This document shows, piece after piece, positions 1-8,499 of a stretch of DNA of 64,000 bases. This DNA comes from Neomicrococcus aestuarii (GTDB lineage: Bacteria > Actinomycetota > Actinomycetes > Actinomycetales > Micrococcaceae): contig NZ_JACHDR010000001.1 in the NCBI RefSeq assembly GCF_014201135.1, positions 992,001-1,056,000 on the forward strand. The letters are read 5' to 3'. The stretch's first letter is position 1, and every line of letters starts with the position of its first letter. The notes beneath the pieces are model-generated. The model saw nothing but the letters and a program-made list of their open reading frames with translations, was not told the DNA's origin and did not search any database. The position numbers and the translations under genes are program-made.

Positions 1-885
1 CTGAGCCTTACCGGCGGCCACATCGTCGAGGAAACCCTGCAGCACATCGGCTGGCAGATCCTCGGAGTTACCCGAGTACGCCGTCAAACGCACACCGCGG
101 GGCAAGTAGTCGATGGGGTAAAAGTCCTTGACGGTCCACTCGTTGGACAGCATCCCGGTGAAACACGTGACACCGTGCACCCGCACAGCACGCAACGTAT
201 CCTGCAACGTCGGCGTGCCCACGAGCTCCAGCGCGCAATCCACCCCGCTGGGAATGAGCTCGCGCACCTTGGGCGAGACTGCGCCGTCGTCCACTACAAC
301 GTGATCAACCCCAATGGCCGTGAGCGCCTCCGCCTTCGCCGGATTGCGCGTGGTGGACAGGACCGTGAGGCCGTGGCGCTTGGCAAGGATCGCCGCAGCC
401 ATACCCACCGAGGAGGTGCCGCCGCGGATCAGGATGCTCTGGCCCGGCTGCATATCCAGGCCCACTGTGAGGGAACCGTATGCGGTCCTCAGCATCTCCG
501 GCACAGCACCGAGGGTCGCCCAGTCCAGGTCCGAGCGGAATGGAATGACCTGCGAGCGCGGGACCACGGTGTACTCGGCGTAGCCGCCGTCGAAGGAACG
601 GCCCATGCCGCCCATCATCGTCATGACTTGTTGGCCCAGTTCAAACGTTCCGGATGGATCGAGGTCAACTACGCCCGTGGCCTCGATGCCCAAGACGCGC
701 GGGAACGTCACGGCGTCGCCGGCGAAACCTAAGCGGGTGTGCAGTTCGGATCGGTTCAACCCGAACGCCTTCACTTTGATACGGACCCAGCCTGGGCGCG
801 GTTCGGGAACCGGAATTTCTTGTAGGCGGAGGTTGGTTACGGGGCCCGGGGCGTCCAGTACGACGGCGCGCATCCTTTGATTCAC
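1..885 (-). CDS. MDR-superfamily zinc/quinone oxidoreductase, 3' end missing
   Basis: Reading the minus strand gives an open frame to the window edge (295 codons, no stop), so the C-terminus lies outside. The N-terminus begins MRAVVLDAPGPVTNLRLQEI after a four-codon extension. It shows the GroES-like fold of medium-chain dehydrogenase/reductases, then a nucleotide-binding stretch (GQSILIRGGTSSVGMAAAIL), typical of NADPH:quinone reductase or enoyl-reductase-like members. The cysteine/histidine catalytic zinc ligands of true alcohol dehydrogenases are not evident, so a zinc-free quinone-oxidoreductase type is more likely. I chose the GTG at 885 because an AGGAGAG Shine-Dalgarno lies 5 nt upstream; the ATG at 873 is the alternative. 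It is divergent from the osmoprotectant transporter operon. The substrate cannot be predicted. Confidence 0.85.
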   Translation of the reverse strand, partial: MNQRMRAVVLDAPGPVTNLRLQEIPVPEPRPGWVRIKVKAFGLNRSELHTRLGFAGDAVTFPRVLGIEATGVVDLDPSGTFELGQQVMTMMGGMGRSFDGGYAEYTVVPRSQVIPFRSDLDWATLGAVPEMLRTAYGSLTVGLDMQPGQSILIRGGTSSVGMAAAILAKRHGLTVLSTTRNPAKAEALTAIGVDHVVVDDGAVSPKVRELIPSGVDCALELVGTPTLQDTLRAVRVHGVTCFTGMLSNEWTVKDFYPIDYLPRGVRLTAYSGNSEDLPADVLQGFLDDVAAGKAQ

Positions 886-1020
886 TGCATCTCTCCTGTT
901 ATATGAAATCTAAATAAGTGGAATGGGATTCGCGTTGCTTCTGTTTTAGAAAGTAGCATCAAGAGTCAGACGGCTGTTCTGGTGCACTAAGCTGCGGCAG
1001 ACAAGGGAAGGAGTCCACGA

Positions 1021-1833
1021 GTGATTCGCTTCGAGGACGTGTCCAAGACTTACCCTGGAGAATCTGCGGCGGTATCCGGCTTCTCTCTTGAAATTCCATC
1101 ACGCCGCTCCGTTGTTTTGGTGGGTTCATCCGGTTCCGGCAAGACCACCCTCTTGCGCATGGTGAACCGCATGGTGGATCCCACGAGCGGCCGCGTGCTC
1201 ATCGACGATCTCGACGTCCGGGACGCAAACCCCGTACTTTTGCGCCGATCCATCGGCTACGTCCTGCAGCAGGGTGGGCTACTCCCCCACCGCACAGTGC
1301 TCGATAACATCGCCACGGTTCCCGTGCTCAACGGTGTCTCGCGCGCGAAGGCGCGAACGGATGCGCTCGGCTTGCTGGAGCGAGTGGGTCTCTCTGAATC
1401 TCTCGCGAAGCGTTACCCCGCCGAGCTTTCGGGCGGTCAGCAACAGCGCGTAGGCGTGGCCCGGGCGCTAGCCTCTGACCCCAACATCTTGCTCATGGAC
1501 GAGCCCTTCGGCGCAGTGGACCCCATTGTGCGCCGCGAGCTTCAAGACGAACTATTGCGACTCCAAGCTGACTTGGGCAAAACCATCCTGTTCGTCACGC
1601 ATGACATTGACGAAGCGTTTTTGCTCGGCGATCAAGTGGTGGTGCTGCGCGAACACGGGCGCATCGCCCAGCAGGGTACGCCCGAGGAAATTTTGGCTCA
1701 CCCGGCGGACGACTTCGTGCGCGATTTCATTGGCGCCGACCAAGCCCAACGCACACTGAGCATCAAGAACGTTGGCGGTCAGGACATTGCCGTGGATGGC
1801 AACGGGAAGCCGGTGGGAGTTTTCCGCTCATGA
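1021..1833 (+). CDS. ABC transporter ATPase, quaternary amine/osmoprotectant (OpuC/ProV/OsmV type)
   Basis: This 270-residue ATPase powers uptake of glycine betaine, choline or similar osmoprotectants with the three genes that follow. Visible motifs are Walker A GSSGSGKTT (about residue 38), the LSGGQQQR signature and Walker B ILLMDEP followed by a switch histidine (FVTHD). It is short for the family and lacks the C-terminal tandem CBS domains found in OpuAA/ProV that sense ionic strength; only a tail of about 30 residues remains after the ATPase core. The GTG start follows GGGAAGGAG. The stop overlaps the next start (ATGA), indicating translational coupling. The assignment is from family motifs and context; the exact substrate is not shown. 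Confidence 0.9.
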   Translation: MIRFEDVSKTYPGESAAVSGFSLEIPSRRSVVLVGSSGSGKTTLLRMVNRMVDPTSGRVLIDDLDVRDANPVLLRRSIGYVLQQGGLLPHRTVLDNIATVPVLNGVSRAKARTDALGLLERVGLSESLAKRYPAELSGGQQQRVGVARALASDPNILLMDEPFGAVDPIVRRELQDELLRLQADLGKTILFVTHDIDEAFLLGDQVVVLREHGRIAQQGTPEEILAHPADDFVRDFIGADQAQRTLSIKNVGGQDIAVDGNGKPVGVFRS

Positions 1834-2501
1834 ATTGGCTGAGTCTGAATTGGGAGCAAGTGGTGGAGCTCTCTCGAGAACACCTGTTGCTGACAATTCC
1901 AGCCGTCCTCATCAGCGTGCTTCTTGCTATCCCGATCGGACGCCTTGCCTACCGCATTCCGAATCTTGGCGGACCGCTCTTGGTTGCCGCAAGCTTGCTC
2001 TACGCCATCCCGGCCTTGCCGCTCTTGATCATCATTCCGGCGATCCTCGGAACGCCGCTGCGCTCGGCCGCCACCATGATCGTGGCGCTCAGTCTCTACG
2101 GTGTTGCCTTGTTGGTGCGCACCGTAGCGGATGCTTTCTCGGCGGTGGATCCCAACGCTAAAGCCGCTGCCCTCGCGATTGGCTATTCACCCCGGCGCAT
2201 CTTCTGGACCGTGGAACTGCCGCTCGCGTTCCCCATCATGCTCTCCGGCATCCGAGTAGTCACCGTGTCCACCATTGGCTTGGTGACGATCGGCGCGCTC
2301 ATTGGCGTACAAAGCCTGGGAACGCTGCTCACGGACGGTTTCCAACGCGGCATCACTGCCGAAGTGCTCACGGGAGTTATTACGACGGCGCTGCTCGCCA
2401 TCGTGCTCGACGCACTTCTGCTTCTCCTCGGCAGGGCGCTCACCCCGTGGACCCGCACACGTAAAGCTGGCAAGCAAACCCGAGCGGCGGCGTCGTCATG
2501 A
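1830..2501 (+). CDS. ABC transporter permease, osmoprotectant family (first of two)
   Basis: A 223-residue inner-membrane permease with about five to six hydrophobic segments and the binding-protein-dependent transport signature around residues 110-135 (DPNAKAAALAIGYSPRRIFW...ELPLAFPIMLSG), the EAA loop that docks onto the ATPase. It overlaps the ATPase gene by 4 nt upstream and the second permease by 4 nt downstream, so the three are co-translated. Paired small permeases are typical of OpuC/YehW-YehY systems. The last codons (AAASS) lie in a sequence resembling the dispersed GCGTCGTCGT motif with one mismatch (2490-2499), which also covers the next start codon. Confidence 0.9.
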   Translation: MNWLSLNWEQVVELSREHLLLTIPAVLISVLLAIPIGRLAYRIPNLGGPLLVAASLLYAIPALPLLIIIPAILGTPLRSAATMIVALSLYGVALLVRTVADAFSAVDPNAKAAALAIGYSPRRIFWTVELPLAFPIMLSGIRVVTVSTIGLVTIGALIGVQSLGTLLTDGFQRGITAEVLTGVITTALLAIVLDALLLLLGRALTPWTRTRKAGKQTRAAASS

Positions 2502-3196
2502 ATCTTTTCGCTGAAACTTTCGCCTGGCTCGCTGACCCTACCCACTGGAGTGGGAGCAGCGGCATCCCCACGCGCTTGCTAGAGCACCTGCTGGTGACCG
2601 TGATCTGCGTGGTGGTCGCTGCGATCATCGCGCTGCCCATCGGCGTGTGGATTGGCCACACGCGACGCGGAGCCGGGTTCGTGGGCGCGCTGACTGGCGC
2701 TGCCCGAGCCATTCCGACCCTGGGTTTGCTCACACTCTTTGGTTTGGCTCTGGGTATTGGGTTGGAGGCGCCGATCCTGGCGCTCATTGTGCTGGCTATC
2801 CCGTCCCTGCTGGCTGGCGCGTATGCGGGTGTGCAGTCCGTGGATGTGTCCACTGTGGCGGCGGCTCGGGCCATTGGTATGAGCCCGTCACAAGTGATTT
2901 TCAAGGTGGAGCTGCCGCTTGCGATGCCGGTGCTGATCGGTGGTCTGCGTGCTGCGACCCTGCAAGTGGTGGCGACCGCGACCCTTGCTGCCTATACCTC
3001 CGATACCGGGCTGGGGCGTTATCTCTTCGCCGGTCTGAAATCCCGTGATTACCCACAGATGCTCGCCGGTTCCGTGCTGGTGGTGCTTCTCGCCATTGTT
3101 CTTGAAGTCCTCCTTGCCGCGGTCCAGCGCCGAGCAGCCGCCAAAGCTTCCCCTCACCGCGCGAAGACTCGCGCGACCAGCCCCCGTCCCGTCTAA
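2498..3196 (+). CDS. ABC transporter permease, osmoprotectant family (second of two)
   Basis: A 232-residue permease with an N-terminal periplasmic-side segment rich in Trp/His (WLADPTHWSGSSG), then about six transmembrane helices and the EAA-like loop (AARAIGMSPSQVIFKVELPL). It belongs to the same ProW/OpuCB-type family as its neighbour and presumably forms a heterodimer with it. The start overlaps the upstream stop by 4 nt. The tail is basic (RAKTRATSPRPV), consistent with a cytoplasmic C-terminus. A 48-nt gap separates it from the lipoprotein gene. Confidence 0.9.
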   Translation: MNLFAETFAWLADPTHWSGSSGIPTRLLEHLLVTVICVVVAAIIALPIGVWIGHTRRGAGFVGALTGAARAIPTLGLLTLFGLALGIGLEAPILALIVLAIPSLLAGAYAGVQSVDVSTVAAARAIGMSPSQVIFKVELPLAMPVLIGGLRAATLQVVATATLAAYTSDTGLGRYLFAGLKSRDYPQMLAGSVLVVLLAIVLEVLLAAVQRRAAAKASPHRAKTRATSPRPV

Positions 3197-3244
3197 GCCA
3201 CCCAAAAATTTCGTCTCATGACCTCACCGTTGAAAGGACCCATC

Positions 3245-4180
3245 ATGACTCGCACTATCTCCCGCAGAACACTCACCGCTGGATTCGGAGGCATCGCCCT
3301 GATTGGCGCCCTCGGACTTGCCGGATGTGGAAGCTCCGATCCTCTTGCCACCTCCAGCAGCGCTGCCAGCAGCTCCGCCGCCGGAAAGACCGTTGTAGTG
3401 GGATCCCAGGATTACTACTCCAACGAGATCATCGCCGAAATCTACTCGCAGGCTCTCGAGGCCGCCGGCTACACCGTTGACCGCCAGTTCCGTATTGGAC
3501 AGCGCGAGGTGTACATTCCGGAAATCGAATCCGGAAAAATCGACCTCTTCCCCGAGTACTCCGGCCCATTGCTTCAGGTCTGGGAACCTGACACCAAGGC
3601 CCGCTTGAGCGATGACGTCTACGCGGCCCTCAAGGAAGCTACTCCGTCCGGGTTGCGCGTTCTGGACCAGTCAGAAGCATCGGACCAGGACTCCTACGTA
3701 GTCACCAAGGCATTCGCTGAAAAGTGGGACCTCAAGACCATTGAGGACCTTGCAAAGGTCACCACCCCACTCACCCTCGGCGGTAACTCCGAAGGCGAAA
3801 ACCGTCCAAACGGACCAAAGGGCCTCAAGAGCACCTACAGTGTTGACGTCTCCTTCACCCCGATTGAAGACGGTGGCGGACCTTTGACCGTGAAGGCGCT
3901 CAAGGATGATGACATCCAGCTCGCCATCATCTACACGGCCGATCCTTCCATCCAGGAAAACGACCTCGTGTCCCTCGAAGACACCAAGGGCCTGTTCTTG
4001 GCTTCGCACGTAGTCCCACTCGCTAGCGAGAACGTGGACGACGCCGCCGCTGAGGTCATCAACAAGATCAGCGCCGCCATGTCCCCTGAGGAACTCATCG
4101 CCATGAACTCGCGCAGCGTCAACGAAGAGTTGCCTGCCGCGACCATCGCGAAGGACTGGCTGGCCGAAGCCAACATCTAA
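3245..4180 (+). CDS. Osmoprotectant-binding lipoprotein of the ABC importer (OpuCC/OsmF/ProX type)
   Basis: A 311-residue substrate-binding lipoprotein. The signal peptide runs through FGGIALIGALGL to a lipobox LAGC at about residue 30, followed by a Ser/Ala-rich linker. The mature part starts VVVGSQDYYSNEIIAEIYSQ, the type-II periplasmic fold of glycine-betaine/choline binders (OpuAC domain). I chose the ATG at 3245, preceded by GAAAGGA at 6 nt; an in-frame ATG at 3218 has no ribosome site and would lengthen the signal peptide atypically. It is the last gene of the importer operon, followed by a stem-loop terminator. The ligand (betaine, choline, carnitine or another quaternary amine) cannot be told from sequence alone. 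Confidence 0.9.
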   Translation: MTRTISRRTLTAGFGGIALIGALGLAGCGSSDPLATSSSAASSSAAGKTVVVGSQDYYSNEIIAEIYSQALEAAGYTVDRQFRIGQREVYIPEIESGKIDLFPEYSGPLLQVWEPDTKARLSDDVYAALKEATPSGLRVLDQSEASDQDSYVVTKAFAEKWDLKTIEDLAKVTTPLTLGGNSEGENRPNGPKGLKSTYSVDVSFTPIEDGGGPLTVKALKDDDIQLAIIYTADPSIQENDLVSLEDTKGLFLASHVVPLASENVDDAAAEVINKISAAMSPEELIAMNSRSVNEELPAATIAKDWLAEANI

Positions 4181-4235
4181 TTCCTGGGGTCAGTTCCCGG
4201 AAGCAGTTAGTATCTCGGAAGCTTGACTGCAAAAC

Positions 4236-4278
4236 GCAAGCGGGCGTCGTCGTAATCCATACGACCCGCCCGCTTTGC
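4236..4278 (+). terminator. Stem-loop terminator after the osmoprotectant operon
   Basis: GCAAGCGGGCGTCGT pairs with ACGACCCGCCCGCTTTGC with one small bulge around a 10-nt loop. The left arm contains an exact copy of the dispersed 10-mer GCGTCGTCGT (4244-4253). Between here and the next gene (4279-4528) the only other structure I see is the repeat array at 4454-4511 and a short A/T hairpin at about 4434-4460. Confidence 0.75.
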
Positions 4279-4453
4279 TATGCCCGGGACTATTCCAGCG
4301 CCAGTGCTCCGTCTTCCGGCCGTCCGTCATGGGGGTAATGCCAGTACCCGGAACAACAGGGACTCCTCCGGCCGCTCAAAGCGCGGTTGTATGGAAAGTG
4401 GCTACCATCCACCTCCATGCGAGGCCGTTTTGATACAGCTTTTTTCGAAAAAG

Positions 4454-4511
4454 TTGTAGTGAAGTGTTCTCACCTCGAGCGGGAGTTGTAGTGAAATGAC
4501 CTCGCAACGAA
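4454..4511 (+). repeat. Intergenic repeat array A, two GTTGTAG units
   Basis: Two direct copies begin at 4454 (GTTGTAGTGAAGTGTTCTCA) and 4486 (GTTGTAGTGAAATGACCTCG), a period of 32 bp. They are preceded by an imperfect hairpin TACAGCTTTTTTCGAAAAAGTTGTA. The same unit recurs in arrays at 6126-6257 and 33285-33411. The array lies just upstream of the efflux-pump gene and contains its alternative ATG at 4496. Confidence 0.7.
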
Positions 4512-4528
4512 TGACGACAGGAACCCGA

Positions 4529-5980
4529 ATGTCCGCCCCCGCCACGGCGAACACCTCGCCCGAAGGCCCATCTACCGGACGCGTCTCTCAACAGACCGCG
4601 ATCCTCACCATCATCTTGTTGAGCTACTTCATGGTGCTCCTCGATAACTCCGTGATCTTCACGGCGCTGCCGAGCCTCCAAGCGGATCTGGATCTCACGC
4701 CCGGCGAGCTGTCCTGGGTTCAGGACATTTACACGCTGGTGTTCGGCGGATTCCTGCTCCTAGGCGCCCGAGCGGGCGATCTCCTAGGCCGTCGCCGCGT
4801 ATTTATCGCCGGCCTCGCCATCTTCACCTTGGCATCGTTCCTCATTGGAATCGCCCCAGCAGGTTGGTGGATCATCGCGTCCCGCGCGCTTCAAGGCATC
4901 GGCGCCGCCATCGTCGCCCCCGCCACGTTATCCCTTCTCACCTCGAGCTTCGCCGAGGGCAACGAACGCTCACGCGCCATCTCGTGGTACGGGGCGACGG
5001 TCGGCATCGGTGCGAGTCTTGGACTCGTTCTCGGCGGCGCGCTCACGTCCTGGATTTCGTGGCGGGCCGGATTCTTCGTCAACGTCCCGATCGGCATCGC
5101 CATGATCGCGCTAGCGCCGAAGTACCTTCCGGAAAGTGAACGTCAACGCGGGAAGTTCGATCTTCCCGGCGCGCTCCTCGCGACCTTCGGCGTGGGCGCT
5201 GTGGTCTTCGGAGTCATCGAGTCAGTGGAGCAAGGGTGGAACTCTCTGACGACGCTCAGCTCGTTGGCCATCGGCGTCATTCTGTTGGCAGCGCTGGTCT
5301 TCAACGAACGACGAGCCGCGCAACCCATCATGCCGCTACGCCTCTTCGCAAGCCGCGAGCGCACCGGCGCGTATATCGTGCGGCTCTTGTTCTTGGGCGC
5401 AATGATCGGTTTCTTCTATTTCAGCAGCCAGTTCATGCAAGGCGTTCTGGGTTTCACCCCGCTTCAAGCGGGCGCAGGGTTCCTACCGATGACCATCGTG
5501 AACTTCGCCGTTGCCCTCTCAAGCCCCGCTATCACGCGCCGGTTTGGCACGACGCTACCCATCGTCGTCGGAATAGCAATCGCCTGCGCTGGAGTGCTCT
5601 GGCTCAGCCATGTGCACGTGAACACCAACTACCTCACGGACCTCGCGCTTCCCATGCTGCTGATCGGCGCAGGTCAGGGTCTTGCGTTTGCGCCGCTGAC
5701 TTCGGCTGGCATTGCGGGCGTCGCGGTTGAGGACGCCGGTGCCGCGTCCGGCCTGGTCAACACGTTCCACCAAGTGGGAATGTCGCTGGGTCTCGCGGTG
5801 GTGGTTGCGGTGGCGACCCCTGTAGCTACTTCGGAGGACGACGACGCCGCTCGGCTTGCGCTGGAATCTAGCGTCGCACTGTCCACGGGCAGCCTGTTCA
5901 TAGTGCTGTCCTTGGTGGTGGCCTTCGTGTTGATTGTTCCGGCGGCCGTTTCCAGCCGCCGGAAGCTCTCACAAAAGTAG
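4529..5980 (+). CDS. MFS multidrug efflux transporter, DHA2 family (14 TM)
   Basis: A 483-residue major-facilitator drug:H+ antiporter of the QacA/LfrA/EmrB type. Visible are the family D1 motif LLDNSVIFTALPSLQADL in TM1, the loop 2-3 motif GDLLGRRRVF, and motif C in TM5 (GATVGIGASLGLVLGGAL). About fourteen hydrophobic segments are countable. I chose the ATG at 4529 (MSAPATANTS), preceded by AGGA at 6 nt; the ATGs at 4496 and 4511 lie in or beside the repeat array without a ribosome site. The loop before the last helix reads SEDDDAARLAL; its EDDDA part is encoded by the dispersed motif (5838-5847). It probably exports hydrophobic or cationic compounds; the substrate is unknown and no adjacent TetR regulator was seen. 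Confidence 0.88.
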   Translation: MSAPATANTSPEGPSTGRVSQQTAILTIILLSYFMVLLDNSVIFTALPSLQADLDLTPGELSWVQDIYTLVFGGFLLLGARAGDLLGRRRVFIAGLAIFTLASFLIGIAPAGWWIIASRALQGIGAAIVAPATLSLLTSSFAEGNERSRAISWYGATVGIGASLGLVLGGALTSWISWRAGFFVNVPIGIAMIALAPKYLPESERQRGKFDLPGALLATFGVGAVVFGVIESVEQGWNSLTTLSSLAIGVILLAALVFNERRAAQPIMPLRLFASRERTGAYIVRLLFLGAMIGFFYFSSQFMQGVLGFTPLQAGAGFLPMTIVNFAVALSSPAITRRFGTTLPIVVGIAIACAGVLWLSHVHVNTNYLTDLALPMLLIGAGQGLAFAPLTSAGIAGVAVEDAGAASGLVNTFHQVGMSLGLAVVVAVATPVATSEDDDAARLALESSVALSTGSLFIVLSLVVAFVLIVPAAVSSRRKLSQK

Positions 5981-6125
5981 CCGAGATAGCGAGATCTAAA
6001 AGACGGTCGCGAGTACTACCAGGTGCTGGCAACCATCTTTTCGGCTATCCAGCCACCCCGGATACCTCGGCTACCCCGGACTACCCCCGATGCGCGGCCA
6101 ATTTGCGACAACTTTTCGCGAAGAA

Positions 6126-6257
6126 GCTGTAGAAAGTCGTCCGCACATGGGCGGAGTTGTAGCGAAGTGGCCTCACATGGAGGGGTGGTTGTAGTGAAAT
6201 GGCCTCACATCGAGGCGTATGGCGGCTCGTTAGACCGCGACGCCCTGATGTGAGGCC
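6126..6257. repeat. Intergenic repeat array B, three units plus an inverted end
   Basis: Units start at 6126 (GCTGTAGAAAGTCGTCCGCA), 6156 (GTTGTAGCGAAGTGGCCTCA) and 6188 (GTTGTAGTGAAATGGCCTCA), with periods of 30 and 32 bp. The last unit's GGCCTCACAT (6201-6210) is inverted as ATGTGAGGCC at 6248-6257, which could form a 10-bp stem. The array fills the roughly 300-bp space between the convergent efflux-pump and alcohol dehydrogenase genes and may end transcription from both sides. Apart from the array I see nothing else in 5981-6280. Confidence 0.75.
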
Positions 6258-6280
6258 AAAAGTGGTGGATCTCCGAGGAG

Positions 6281-7318
6281 TTATGGGCGGACGATGACCT
6301 TAAGGGCTTCGCGATCGTTCATGAGGCGGTAAGCCTCGGCGACTTCGCTGAGCGGAAGGTCGGCGTCGAAGACCTGGCCGGGGTCGATTTCCCCGTTGAG
6401 TACCTGAGGAATCGCAGCCTCAATGTACGCGCGAACTGGGGCTGGACCACCAGCGAGCATGGCGTTCTTTCCAAAGAGGGAGCCGAAGCCGATCGGCGCT
6501 TCTTCGTACTGCGGAACACCCACGCGAGAAATGATGCCGCCGGGACGAACAATGCCGTATGCCTGTTCGTAGGCTGGCATCAGTCCAACCGCTTCGAGAA
6601 CAACGTGCGAGCCTTCGCCATCGGTCAGTTCCATGACCTTTGCGATTCCCTCATCGCCGCGCTCAGCAACTACGTGGGTCGCACCGAATTTGCGGCCCAG
6701 ATCCGTACGCGAAGTGTGGCGCCCCATCAGGATGATCTTCTCAGCACCGAGCTGCTTGGCAGCCAAAACAGCGGACAGGCCAACAGCACCATCACCGATC
6801 ACGGTCACGGTCTTGCCCGGTTCAACCCGACCCATGTGAGCCGCGTGGTAGCCGGTCAAGTAGACGTCGGAAAGGGTGAGCAGCGAAGGCAAAAACTTCT
6901 CGTCAACATCGTTGGGAATCTTCACGAGAGTGCCGGCAGCCTGAGGCACGCGCATGAGCTCAGCCTGAGCACCACCGACCTCCACATTGCCATACCATCC
7001 ACCGTGTTTGCAGGCCGTGTGGAAGCCCTCTTGGCAGAAGGAGCACGTGTTATCCGAGAACGCGAAGGGTGAAATGACAAGATCGCCAACGGACAAACCG
7101 GTAACCTCGGAGCCGAGCTCCTCGATGATTCCGATGAACTCGTGGCCCATGGGTCGCGGCTCATCGGAGGTGGGCATCGAGTGGTAGCCGTGAAGGTCTG
7201 AACCACAAACGCAAGCCATTGTGACGCGAACAATCGCATCCGTGGGAGCCTGCAAAGTAGGAGCTGGAACGTCGATGACACGGACGTCACCGGCACCGAA
7301 CATGTAAGTTGCGCGCAT
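6281..7318 (-). CDS. Zinc-dependent alcohol dehydrogenase family protein
   Basis: A 345-residue medium-chain dehydrogenase. Catalytic-zinc candidates are Cys in ACVCGSDLHGYH, the GHE motif (PMGHEFIGIIEELG) and a later acidic residue. The structural-zinc lobe is CSFCQEGFHTAC, with three cysteines in the usual region. The coenzyme fold has VIGDGAVGLSAVLAAKQLGA around residue 170. It resembles threonine/sorbitol-type dehydrogenases used on small alcohols; the substrate is uncertain. The start is the ATG at 7318; GAAAGG lies about 10 nt upstream, and an in-frame TTG at 7336 is less likely. It is followed on the same strand, upstream in transcription, by the aldo/keto reductase, so the two could share redox or detoxification roles. 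Confidence 0.88.
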   Translation of the reverse strand: MRATYMFGAGDVRVIDVPAPTLQAPTDAIVRVTMACVCGSDLHGYHSMPTSDEPRPMGHEFIGIIEELGSEVTGLSVGDLVISPFAFSDNTCSFCQEGFHTACKHGGWYGNVEVGGAQAELMRVPQAAGTLVKIPNDVDEKFLPSLLTLSDVYLTGYHAAHMGRVEPGKTVTVIGDGAVGLSAVLAAKQLGAEKIILMGRHTSRTDLGRKFGATHVVAERGDEGIAKVMELTDGEGSHVVLEAVGLMPAYEQAYGIVRPGGIISRVGVPQYEEAPIGFGSLFGKNAMLAGGPAPVRAYIEAAIPQVLNGEIDPGQVFDADLPLSEVAEAYRLMNDREALKVIVRP

Positions 7319-7421
7319 AAAAAATATGCCTTTCAAAAAATCTGAGAATGAAATAAGAGATTGAAGCCAGGCGTCTGGACGGCCAGATCGCCTGCCTATC
7401 AGTGAGGACTAGACCACGGGC

Positions 7422-8321
7422 TTAAGCCTCAGGAATTGGCATGCCGAAGTTGTCTAGGGTGATGAACTCAGGCTCTGGACCGCCTCGCACGCCAGTGTCC
7501 AATGCATCAATAGCAGCTAGATCCTCAGAAGTGAGTTCGAAGTCAAAGACATCGAAGTTCTGCTGGATACGGCTTGGCGTCACCGACTTCGGGATAGCCG
7601 AACGGCCTTCCTGAAGGTGCCAACGCAACATGACCTGGGCGGCGGACTTGCCGTACTTTTCGCCGATGGCCAGCAGCACTGGATCCTGAAGGGTGCTGCG
7701 CTGCTCGCCGCTTTCGCCACGGTAGAACGTGATGCCACCGATCGGTGACCACGCTTGAGTGATGATGCCATGCTCAGTGTGCAGAGCCTGAAGCTCTTTC
7801 TGCTGGAAGTACGGGTGTACTTCAATCTGGTTCACGGCTGGAACAACGGTGGTTTCCGCGAGCAAACGGTTGAGGTGTTCGGGCATGAAGTTGCTAACGC
7901 CGATCGCGCGCACCTTGCCGTCAGCCAACAGCTTCTCAAGCGCCTTGTAAGCCTCAATCGTCAGCTCAAAGCGGCTTGGCAACGCCTGGTGAAGGATCAG
8001 AAGGTCGATCTGCTGGACGCCGAGTTTGCCCACGGCCTTGTCAAAGGCGTGAAGAGTGGCGTCGAACCCGTAGTCGCTGATCCAAATTTTGGTCTCAATG
8101 AAAACCTCGGAGCGGTCCAGACCGGAGGAGGCAATTGCTTCTCCCACTTGGCGCTCGTTGCCGTAGGCGGCGGCCGTATCGATGTGACGGTAGCCGGCTT
8201 CAAGCGCGGCCGTCACCGAAGAAGTCGTTTCCTCGGGCGAGGACTGGAACACACCAAAGCCAAGGGCTGGAATGGTCACGCCGTTGTTGAAGGTCAAAGT
8301 TGGAATTGAATGAGTTGTCAT
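7422..8321 (-). CDS. Aldo/keto reductase (AKR family, NADPH-dependent)
   Basis: A 299-residue TIM-barrel reductase. Family markers are GFGVFQ near the N-terminus, the catalytic Asp-Tyr region HIDTAAAYGNERQVGEAI, the Lys in IETKIWISDYG and the His in LLILHQALPS. The C-terminal coenzyme motif is AIPKSVTPSRIQQNFDVFDF. It closely matches the 2,5-diketo-D-gluconate reductase/YvgN group, which reduces aldehydes and ketones. I chose the ATG at 8321 (MTTHSIPTLTF), since the longer frame to 8444 covers intergenic DNA with the dispersed repeat. No clear ribosome site precedes it, so the message may be leaderless. It is divergent from the XRE-type regulator at 8500, which is probably its controller. Confidence 0.9.
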   Translation of the reverse strand: MTTHSIPTLTFNNGVTIPALGFGVFQSSPEETTSSVTAALEAGYRHIDTAAAYGNERQVGEAIASSGLDRSEVFIETKIWISDYGFDATLHAFDKAVGKLGVQQIDLLILHQALPSRFELTIEAYKALEKLLADGKVRAIGVSNFMPEHLNRLLAETTVVPAVNQIEVHPYFQQKELQALHTEHGIITQAWSPIGGITFYRGESGEQRSTLQDPVLLAIGEKYGKSAAQVMLRWHLQEGRSAIPKSVTPSRIQQNFDVFDFELTSEDLAAIDALDTGVRGGPEPEFITLDNFGMPIPEA

Positions 8322-8411
8322 GTTTACAACGCTAGGGAACTTGCCAACGCTTGGGCAGGGTCTGTTGGTACCCCCTTCACCACCGTGTCCTTCACCACGC
8401 CCACGGACGCA

Positions 8412-8433
8412 AGCTGCGTCGTCGTCATCAAAA
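8412..8433 (+). repeat. Dispersed motif GCGTCGTCGT, intergenic copy
   Basis: An exact core at 8416-8425 lies within a 22-nt stretch identical to 21313-21334 at the start of the cytidine deaminase gene. It lies in the divergent region between the aldo/keto reductase and its probable regulator. Member of the window-wide family described in the findings. Confidence 0.8.
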
Positions 8434-8449
8434 GCCGGACGCAAAAAGG

Positions 8450-8469
8450 GGTACAGGCAGTACCTGCCT
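8450..8469. promoter_or_regulatory. Candidate operator: overlapping inverted repeats
   Basis: GGTACAGGCAGTACC (arms GGTAC/GTACC) overlaps AGGCAGTACCTGCCT (arms AGGCAG/CTGCCT). They lie 31-50 nt upstream of the XRE regulator gene and within its divergent promoter region with the aldo/keto reductase. Dyad symmetry and position suggest autoregulation and control of the reductase; this is inference. Confidence 0.45.
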
Positions 8470-8499
8470 CACCAGCGGAAAAGGACGTAGCGTAGAGGA

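Noticed and set aside
6023-6253. A protein encoded by repeat array B (VVVKWPH-like peptide repeats, also seen on the minus strand at array C)
   Set aside because: The 32-bp intervals break the reading frame, no ribosome site is present, and the arrays face in different directions.
4454-6257. CRISPR array
   Set aside because: Units are nearly contiguous (30-32 bp period) with no unique spacers of regular length and no cas genes; units also occur inverted.
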